Positions 35,990 through 42,010 of a DNA stretch of 42,010 nucleotides are shown here, piece by piece. The notes beneath the pieces are model-generated. The model saw only the letters and a list, made by a program, of their open reading frames with translations, made no database searches and was not told the DNA's origin. A program made the translations under genes and the position numbers. The stretch comes from Candidatus Omnitrophota bacterium. GTDB taxonomy: Bacteria > Omnitrophota > Gorgyraeia > Duberdicusellales > 4484-171. How positions within the stretch are numbered: position 1 is the stretch's first letter; the number at the start of each line of letters is the position of its first letter. Where the stretch lies: assembly GCA_021735105.1 (NCBI GenBank), contig JAIPHS010000003.1:1-42010 (forward strand). The letters run 5' to 3'.

Positions 35990-36580
35990 ATGGAAGGAAG
36001 TTTGAATATTGAAAGATGTTTCAAAGATGCATTAGAGGTATACAAACAACATTGGCAGATGTTGGTAGTTTTGAATATTATTTTAGGCCTTTTAATATTT
36101 GCAACTTTAGGTATTATGGCTGGCCCTTTGATTGCTGGGTATAATTTTGTATTAATAGAATTACTTCGTAAGAAGAAAGAAAGAGTTGAAATTTCTGATT
36201 TGTTCAAGTTCTTCGATAGATTTTGGCTATTGGCCGGTTTATTTTTTCTTCAATTGATAATAATATTGGGAGGGACTATATTGTTGATTATTCCGGGAAT
36301 TATTTTTTCGATAATGCTGCTATATGTTTTTTATCTTGCCGCAGATAAAAGCCTATCTCCTCAAGAAGCAATAAAGAGAAGTTGGAAGATTGTCTCGGAT
36401 AAAGGGTTTTGGCCTAACTTTGCTATTGTTGTCTTAAGCGTAATTATTATGATGTTTGTACAGATGGTGCCTTTTTTAGGTTATGTGTTAGGATTTTTTG
36501 TTTCACCATTTACGGTTTTATTGATTGCTTCTGCATATATTCAGCAAGTTGATGAAGGCCAGGGAGAACTAAATTTATAA
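35990..36580 (+). CDS. Multi-pass membrane protein (glycerophosphoryl-diester-phosphodiesterase membrane-domain-like)
   Basis: About 5 hydrophobic segments and KRSWKIVSDKGFWPNF; SD AGGAGG. Confidence 0.6.
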   Translation: MEGSLNIERCFKDALEVYKQHWQMLVVLNIILGLLIFATLGIMAGPLIAGYNFVLIELLRKKKERVEISDLFKFFDRFWLLAGLFFLQLIIILGGTILLIIPGIIFSIMLLYVFYLAADKSLSPQEAIKRSWKIVSDKGFWPNFAIVVLSVIIMMFVQMVPFLGYVLGFFVSPFTVLLIASAYIQQVDEGQGELNL

Positions 36581-36602
36581 ACTAGCAAAAGAGTGATATA
36601 AT
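36574..36602 (+). promoter_or_regulatory. Promoter TTTATA-17-TATAAT, GTG start 6 nt after the -10
   Basis: TTTATA 36574-36579, TATAAT 36597-36602, GTG 36609. Confidence 0.5.
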
Positions 36603-36608
36603 TTTTTT

Positions 36609-36881
36609 GTGGCTAATAAATTTATTAAAATTATACTGGCTCTTTCAATCTTTATAGCTAGTATTTCTTTATTTTATAAATTTGTCTTAGAACCCTTTCA
36701 GCAAAAAAATAAATTAGATCAATGCATCCAAACGTTAGAAGAGCATCATAGCCAACGATGGAATAATTCTTGTAAAGCGTTGGGGCTTGAAGAAGGGTGT
36801 GGCCTAGATAAAGATGCCGCGACCATTCATCTTAGGGTTTATGAAAATGAAAAAGAAGATTGTTATAGAAAATATGAGTGA
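36609..36881 (+). CDS. Small membrane-anchored four-cysteine protein
   Basis: N-terminal TM (FIKIILALSIFIASISLFYKFVL), then four Cys: DQC, NNSC, EGC, EDC. Confidence 0.6.
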   Translation: MANKFIKIILALSIFIASISLFYKFVLEPFQQKNKLDQCIQTLEEHHSQRWNNSCKALGLEEGCGLDKDAATIHLRVYENEKEDCYRKYE

Positions 36882-36899
36882 GATATTAAGCAAAAATAT

Positions 36900-36928
36900 T
36901 TGAAGTAAGACAGATAACATGGTAAAAT
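36900..36928 (+). promoter_or_regulatory. Promoter TTGAAG-17-TAAAAT upstream of the 33-aa microprotein
   Basis: TTGAAG 36900-36905; TGG-TAAAAT with the hexamer at 36923-36928. Confidence 0.6.
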
Positions 36929-36962
36929 GAATATGTTAATGAAATATTAAGGAGGTGAGAAT

Positions 36963-37064
36963 ATGGCTAAGCAAAAAAGATGTGCTGCTAAGACAAAGGC
37001 AGGCAAAAAATGTAAAAATAAAGCATCTGGAAAATCAAAGTTTTGCGCTGTTCATAAGAAATAA
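36963..37064 (+). CDS. 33-aa basic C-C-C-H microprotein (putative zinc-binding)
   Basis: MAKQKRCAAKTKAGKKCKNKASGKSKFCAVHKK*, preceded by AAGGAGGTGA and followed by a terminator; below the track's length cutoff. Confidence 0.85.
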   Translation: MAKQKRCAAKTKAGKKCKNKASGKSKFCAVHKK

Positions 37065-37090
37065 TTTTCAATAGCTTCTTTTGTTTTTTA

Positions 37091-37126
37091 TCAAAAAGGG
37101 AGAGGTCTTACTCTCTCTTTTTGTAT
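37091..37126 (+). terminator. Rho-independent terminator after the microprotein gene
   Basis: AAAAAGGGAGAG-gtctta-CTCTCTCTTTTT: hairpin with T-tract. Confidence 0.8.
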
Positions 37127-37145
37127 TCTAGAAAAATCAAACCTC

Positions 37146-37174
37146 TTGACTAAAAGTTTTGTTTATGATAATCT
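37146..37174 (+). promoter_or_regulatory. Promoter TTGACT-17-TAATCT upstream of the OmpA-like gene
   Basis: TTGACT 37146-37151; TAATCT 37169-37174. Confidence 0.55.
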
Positions 37175-37277
37175 AAATTGCTTGATTTTTAAGGGATTTT
37201 AGAAGATTCTACCTGAAAATTTATTAAGTGTTAAGTAAAGAAGGTAAATCTATAAAATTTATTAAGGGGGCATAACC

Positions 37278-37308
37278 CTAAATAATTACATTTTCAATGG
37301 GAGGAAGT
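37278..37308 (+). repeat. 31-nt leader element, copy B (upstream of the OmpA-like gene)
   Basis: ctaaataattacattttcaatgggaggaagt; 29/31 identical to 30709-30739. Confidence 0.75.
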
Positions 37309-37944
37309 ATGAAGAACAAAATACTTTTGTTATTAGTTGTATCTGTTTTTATTCTAAATGGCTGTGCTGTGGTCTTTCAGAAAGGAAGGCGTTCTGATGT
37401 TGAAAAAATTGAAACTTTAAAAGAAGAGCTTGAAAGTTTAAAGCATGCAAGAAAAGTTTTAGAAAGACGTCTAGCCACAGAGTTGAAAAATCAAGATGTT
37501 CGTTTGGAGATGGCAGAAAAAGGACTAGTGATTACTTTTGTTGCGGAAGTTCTTTTTGACTCAGGTAAAGTAGATATAAAAAAAGACAGTGAAGCAATGT
37601 TAGATAAGGTAGCTAGGATTTTGAAAGAAGAGGTTCCCGATAATGAGATTGGCATAGAAGGCCATACTGATAATGTTCCGATTAAGCGTTCAGGTTGGGA
37701 TTCAAATTGGGAACTTTCAGCTCAACGTGCCTTAAGCGTCTTATATTACTTAGAAAAACAAGGAGTTAGTCCAAGAAGGCTTTCGGCAAGAGGGTATGGC
37801 CCTTATAAGCCAGTTGCTTCAAATGATACAAAAAAAGGGCGTCAATTAAATCGAAGAGTAGAAGTAGTAGTTTTACCTAAGGCAATGACTAAGATAGAAC
37901 CAAAAGATACTGAAGAAGTTTATTCAGAGGAGGAATTGAAATGA
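37309..37944 (+). CDS. OmpA/Pal-family lipoprotein with coiled-coil segment
   Basis: Lipobox LNGC; GIEGHTDNVPI, NWELSAQRALSVLYYL, GYGPYKPVASNDTKKGRQLNRRVEVVV. Confidence 0.9.
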   Translation: MKNKILLLLVVSVFILNGCAVVFQKGRRSDVEKIETLKEELESLKHARKVLERRLATELKNQDVRLEMAEKGLVITFVAEVLFDSGKVDIKKDSEAMLDKVARILKEEVPDNEIGIEGHTDNVPIKRSGWDSNWELSAQRALSVLYYLEKQGVSPRRLSARGYGPYKPVASNDTKKGRQLNRRVEVVVLPKAMTKIEPKDTEEVYSEEELK

Positions 37945-38321
37945 AGAATAATGTTTGGATAATAAGCTTACTTGTTGGGCTTATGGTGGTTCTGGTTATA
38001 GGAGGAGTTTCTCTTTTGGTTAAAGTTAATACTTTATCGAAAGAATATAAACAAGAAAGTGCAAAAAATATAAGTTTAGAAAAAACTATAGAGGATTTAA
38101 AAGAGAAAAATGAAGGCCTTCAAGAAAAGGTTAGGCAGTTAGATGTACAGAATGTTTCCTCCAGTGAGGCTATAAGTAATTTAAAGAAAGAGAATAAGCA
38201 GCTTCTTGTGGATGTTGAACAGCTTGAGTCAAAAATTAAAACATCAGAGAAAGACAATCAATCGTTAGAAGAAGATTCTAGAAAAGAAGAGTCAGAAGAC
38301 GAAAGCTCTAAAAAGCAATAA
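37941..38321 (+). CDS. Small TM + coiled-coil protein
   Basis: N-terminal TM (VWIISLLVGLMVVLVIGGVSLLV), acidic coiled-coil tail; ATGA overlap with the OmpA-like gene. Confidence 0.6.
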   Translation: MKNNVWIISLLVGLMVVLVIGGVSLLVKVNTLSKEYKQESAKNISLEKTIEDLKEKNEGLQEKVRQLDVQNVSSSEAISNLKKENKQLLVDVEQLESKIKTSEKDNQSLEEDSRKEESEDESSKKQ

Positions 38322-38353
38322 CTTTTGGGGTTTTATAACTTCGTTTTATAAAA

Positions 38354-38373
38354 AAGGGGGCAGACGCCCCCTT
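38354..38373. terminator. GC-rich hairpin AAGGGGGC-agac-GCCCCCTT (possible terminator)
   Basis: 8-bp perfect stem, 4-nt loop; the T-rich side is on the minus strand, weaker on the plus. Confidence 0.5.
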
Positions 38374-38395
38374 AAATATTATATAGGCAGTTGAA

Positions 38396-39106
38396 ATGGG
38401 TTTAATGATTCCTTATCATGTTGCAATTATAATGGATGGTAATGGCCGGTGGGCCAAAGAAAAAGGGTTGTCTAGAACCGAAGGCCATAAACAAGGGGCT
38501 CAAAGGGTAAAAGAAGTAGCCAGAGAGGCAAAAAAGAAAGGAGTAAAAGTTTTAACTCTTTTTGCTTTTTCTACCGAAAATTGGAATAGGCCTAAGTCTG
38601 AGATAAAATATTTATTTAGTTATTTAAAAAAATTTCTAACTAATTACAAAGAAGAATTAATTAAAGAAGGTATAAAACTTAAAATAATCGGGCGTAGAGA
38701 TAAGCTTGGCAAGAAAATTCTTAATAAAATTAATGAAGTTGAAGAGGCTACCTCTGGTAATGCTGATTTTTTTCTAAATATCGCCATAGATTATGGCGGC
38801 CGGTGGGATATAGTTAATGCTGCCAAAGCAGTTATAAAAGCTGTAAATAATAATTCTTTAAAAGAAGAAAAAATAGATGAAAAAATATTTAACAATTATC
38901 TTTCTTTGTCGGAGTTTAGTGATCCGGATATTTTAGTAAGAACTTCTGGGGAAAAGAGAATTAGTAATTTTCTTGTTTGGCAAACTGCCTATACTGAGTT
39001 TTATTTCCCCAAAGTCTTATGGCCGGATTTTACTAAAGAATGGGTTGATAATATTATCGAAGAATATTCGGGGAGGGTAAGAAAGTTTGGACAAATCAAT
39101 GCTTAA
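38396..39106 (+). CDS. uppS: Undecaprenyl diphosphate synthase
   Basis: HVAIIMDGNGRWAK, TLFAFSTENWNRP, DPDILVRTSGEKRISNFLVWQTAYTEFYF. Confidence 0.96.
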   Translation: MGLMIPYHVAIIMDGNGRWAKEKGLSRTEGHKQGAQRVKEVAREAKKKGVKVLTLFAFSTENWNRPKSEIKYLFSYLKKFLTNYKEELIKEGIKLKIIGRRDKLGKKILNKINEVEEATSGNADFFLNIAIDYGGRWDIVNAAKAVIKAVNNNSLKEEKIDEKIFNNYLSLSEFSDPDILVRTSGEKRISNFLVWQTAYTEFYFPKVLWPDFTKEWVDNIIEEYSGRVRKFGQINA

Positions 39107-39890
39107 AAGATTAATATTTTCTATTGTTTTAGCTGTTGTAGCAGTTATGGGAATTGTTTCTTATCCACTTTGCGGTATATTTGTGACTCTTTTTATATTT
39201 ATTGCACTTTATGAGTTTTTTTATATGGTTGAAAAGAAAAAGGTAAGAATGTTTAAGCCGGTAGGGCTTGCCATAGGCCTTTTAATTCCGATAACAATTT
39301 ATTTTGGTTTTTCAATAAAAGAAGGCTGGCAATTTCTTTTTGTGGTTGTAGGCTTATTTCTTTTATTTCTTTTGGAGTTAACTAAAAAAAGAGCTCATCA
39401 ACCAATACTTTCGATTTCAGCTACTATTTTTGGTGTTTTATATATTTCTTGGTGTTTTAGTTTTGTAATTAGGATTCGTCAGTTGCCGGAAGGTGCATTG
39501 CTTTTAGGCTTTTTGGTTTTAGTTACTAAATCGTCGGATATTGGAGCATATCTTTGGGGTAAAAGTTTTGGCAAAACTTCCTTGATAAAGAAGATAAGCC
39601 CTAAGAAGACCCTTGAGGGGACTGCTGGTGGATTTTTCACAAGTTTAGGAGTAGGTTTAATCTATTCATTATTTATTGAAAGCATTGGTTTTTGGGAAAA
39701 GTTTTTTTTAATTGTAATTTTAGCTGTTGTTTCTCAACTGGGGGATCTTTTTGAATCTTTAATTAAAAGAGATTGCCAGGTCAAGGATTCGGGAAAAATG
39801 TTTTTAACTATGGGAGGAGTTTTGGATGTTATCGATAGTTTGATTTTCACAGCCCCCACCTTTTATGTCTATATTACAATGATGCGCTAG
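39099..39890 (+). CDS. cdsA: Phosphatidate cytidylyltransferase
   Basis: SDIGAYLWGKSFGKTSLIKKISPKKTLEGTAGG, GDLFESLIKRDCQVKDSGKMFLTMGGVLDVIDSL. ATG at 39099 preferred. Confidence 0.93.
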   Translation: MLKRLIFSIVLAVVAVMGIVSYPLCGIFVTLFIFIALYEFFYMVEKKKVRMFKPVGLAIGLLIPITIYFGFSIKEGWQFLFVVVGLFLLFLLELTKKRAHQPILSISATIFGVLYISWCFSFVIRIRQLPEGALLLGFLVLVTKSSDIGAYLWGKSFGKTSLIKKISPKKTLEGTAGGFFTSLGVGLIYSLFIESIGFWEKFFLIVILAVVSQLGDLFESLIKRDCQVKDSGKMFLTMGGVLDVIDSLIFTAPTFYVYITMMR

Positions 39891-39894
39891 GGGA

Positions 39895-39943
39895 GAAGAT
39901 AGAAGTTAGAAGATAGAAGATAGAAGTTAGAAGTTAGAAATAA
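39895..39943 (+). repeat. Heptanucleotide tandem repeat (GAAGWTA)x6 upstream of dxr
   Basis: gaagata gaagtta gaagata gaagata gaagtta gaagtta gaaataa. Confidence 0.9.
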
Positions 39944-39948
39944 AGATT

Positions 39949-41109
39949 ATGCAAAAGAAAGTATTAGTTTTTGGTTCTACTGGTTCAGTTGGCAGAAATA
40001 GCCTAGAGGTTATAGAAAAAGCAGCAGATAAATTTGAGGTAGTAGGCCTTTGCGGCAATAGCAATATAAAAGAAATAGTTAAACAAATTAGGAAGTTTAG
40101 GCCAAAGTATTTATGCTTAAAAGATAAAGGTTCAGCTAATCAGCTAAAAAAAAGGACAAAGATAAAATTCAAGCTGTTTAGCGGTAAACAAGGATTAGAA
40201 AAGTTTTCTCGTATAAAATCTGATGTTTCAATTATGGCGATCTCGGGCATAGATTGCCTTAAGCCGCTGCTTATAAATATTGAATCCAGCAAGAGAATCG
40301 CCCTAGCTAATAAAGAAGCAGTAGTTACTGGAGCAAAATTTATTTTTCCTAAAGCAAAAAAATATAAAACAAAAATTATTCCTATAGATAGTGAGATAAA
40401 TGCAATATTTCAACTACTTAATTTAACTGAGTCAGGCAATAAGGAGATAGATAAAATTTATATTACAGCTTCAGGCGGTGCGCTTCTAAATTATGATAAA
40501 AAATCTTTGAAAAAAGTTACTGCTAAGCGTGTCTTAAAGCATCCAACTTGGGATATGGGAAAAAGAATTACTGTCGATAGCGCTACTTTAGTAAACAAAG
40601 GGTTTGAAGCAGTAGAAGCTCATAATTTTTTTAATATTGATTACAAAAATATTGAGATACTCCTGCATCGACAATCTTTGATGCATGCGATGATTCAGTT
40701 ATCCGATCAGAGTTGTTTTAGCTGCATCTATGCTCCAGATATGAAAAAACCTATATCTTATGCGCTTTTTTATCCAAAAAGGATGAAATTGCCAAAAATA
40801 GATTTAGATAAGGAAAAAAATAAATATAGCTTTTCGTATAGTCCTATACCTTATAAAAAATTTCCTTTATTAAAAATAATTTTAGAGGCTGGCAAACGTG
40901 ATGATAATTCTTTAGTTGTTTTGAATGCTTGCGATGAAGTAGTTGTTGATTTATTTTTAAATGGAAAAATTAAATTTACTCAAATTGAAGAAACTATTAA
41001 AAAAATATTTGAAAATTACCCATCTAAAAAAATAAAATCAATTGGTGATATATATAAATGGGATAATTGGGCTAGGAATAAAACAAAAGAAATATTAGGA
41101 GAGAAATGA
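39949..41109 (+). CDS. dxr: 1-deoxy-D-xylulose-5-phosphate reductoisomerase
   Basis: VLVFGSTGSVGRNSLEVI, ALANKEAVVTGAK, IDSEINAIFQLL, ITASGGALLNY, HPTWDMGKRITVDSATLVNKGFEAVEAHNFF. Confidence 0.96.
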   Translation: MQKKVLVFGSTGSVGRNSLEVIEKAADKFEVVGLCGNSNIKEIVKQIRKFRPKYLCLKDKGSANQLKKRTKIKFKLFSGKQGLEKFSRIKSDVSIMAISGIDCLKPLLINIESSKRIALANKEAVVTGAKFIFPKAKKYKTKIIPIDSEINAIFQLLNLTESGNKEIDKIYITASGGALLNYDKKSLKKVTAKRVLKHPTWDMGKRITVDSATLVNKGFEAVEAHNFFNIDYKNIEILLHRQSLMHAMIQLSDQSCFSCIYAPDMKKPISYALFYPKRMKLPKIDLDKEKNKYSFSYSPIPYKKFPLLKIILEAGKRDDNSLVVLNACDEVVVDLFLNGKIKFTQIEETIKKIFENYPSKKIKSIGDIYKWDNWARNKTKEILGEK

Positions 41110-42010
41110 TATCATTTATTTTCAATTTTTTCATTATAGTTGTTGTTTTTAGTATTTTAATCATTGTGCATGAGTTCGGCCATTTTATTGCGGCAAGGTT
41201 GTCTGGGGTAAAAGTGACACATTTTTCAATTGGTTTTGGGCCGATCGTGTTTAAGAAAAAAATTAAACAAACAAATTTATTAATTTGCGCATTCCCTTTA
41301 GGTGGGTTTATAAAGATGGCTGGTGACAGCCGTTCTGAATCTCGAGGCTATCGTGATGAATTTTTTTCTAAATCTCCCGGAATACGGTCGATGATTGTTT
41401 TTGCCGGTCCATTATTTAACTACATTTTAGCTTTTTTTATGCTGGCAACTGTTGCAACTATCGGATATTCTGTTGAAGATAGTGTCGTCGGATCTGTAGA
41501 AAAAGGGTCTCCAGCTCAACAAGCTGGAATTCAACGAGGGGATAAAATAATTTCTCTTGGAAACAAAAAGGTTGAGTCTTGGCCGCAACTTCAAGATAAA
41601 ATTTATCAGACTAAAGAGCCAGTAAATTTAAGCCTAGAGAGAAATGGTGACAAGATAAATTTAGATGTTCCTGTAGCAGAAAAAAAGATTACTAATGAAT
41701 TGGGTAGAGAAGTTAAAGTTTCTTATATTGGGATTAACGCCTACGGGCCAATAATTGGAGAAGTTATCGAAAATTACCCGGCTCAACAAGCAGGGCTTAA
41801 AAAGGGTGATAAAATATTAGCGGTAAATAATAAAGATGTAGTAAGTTGGCAAGGCTTAGCTAAAGAAATACAGGATTCGAAGGACCCTGTCCACTTAAAG
41901 GTAGAAAGAAATAGTAAGGTTTTTTCTCTAAAAGTTCCAGTTAAAAAAGAAGAGTTTAAAAATTTTAAATCTGGAAAAAAATATATTTCAGTAATTGGCA
42001 TTAAACCGTT
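41106..42010 (+). CDS. rseP: RseP-like site-2 zinc metalloprotease with two PDZ domains (3' truncated by window)
   Basis: Manual translation MISFIFNFFIIVVVFSILIIVHEFGHFIAARLSGVKVTHFSIGFGP...AFPLGGFIKMAG; two PDZ segments (SPAQQAGIQRGDKI, YPAQQAGLKKGDKI). No stop before the window end, so absent from the ORF track. Confidence 0.95.
   Translation, partial: MISFIFNFFIIVVVFSILIIVHEFGHFIAARLSGVKVTHFSIGFGPIVFKKKIKQTNLLICAFPLGGFIKMAGDSRSESRGYRDEFFSKSPGIRSMIVFAGPLFNYILAFFMLATVATIGYSVEDSVVGSVEKGSPAQQAGIQRGDKIISLGNKKVESWPQLQDKIYQTKEPVNLSLERNGDKINLDVPVAEKKITNELGREVKVSYIGINAYGPIIGEVIENYPAQQAGLKKGDKILAVNNKDVVSWQGLAKEIQDSKDPVHLKVERNSKVFSLKVPVKKEEFKNFKSGKKYISVIGIKP

Overview
AT-rich, gene-dense 42 kb chromosomal window from a Gram-negative (diderm) bacterium. 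It carries Lnt, an LpxL-like acyltransferase, LptF/LptG and an outer-membrane barrel; the gene content and style suggest an Omnitrophota-like lineage, but that is inference only. Most of it is housekeeping: envelope genes, a B12-dependent RNR, holB-PSP1-metG-tatD, mtnA, tsaE/tsaB/alr, a contiguous argCJBDFGH + lysA-dapF-dapA-dapB-dapL cluster, eno-divIC, an initiator tRNA, an OmpA-like lipoprotein and uppS-cdsA-dxr-rseP. I found no phage, transposon, CRISPR or obvious defence/biosynthetic island, and no convincing multi-gene 'new system'. The more interesting signals are small: (i) tandem NrdR-like boxes, a consensus promoter and a perfect 14-bp 5' hairpin ahead of nrdJ; (ii) a recurring promoter geometry that places the start codon 6-9 nt after the -10 (predicted leaderless mRNAs) at several operon heads; (iii) an unannotated 33-aa C-C-C-H microprotein with its own promoter, perfect SD and terminator; (iv) heptanucleotide tandem repeats at several gene boundaries and a GC-rich dispersed-type repeat between argB and argD; (v) a near-identical 31-nt leader in front of dapA and the OmpA-like gene; (vi) an initiator tRNA with A29-U41 replacing the first of the three usual G-C pairs; (vii) catalytic-motif deviations in the LpxL-like and HolB proteins. 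All calls come from reading the sequence; no searches or computations were run.
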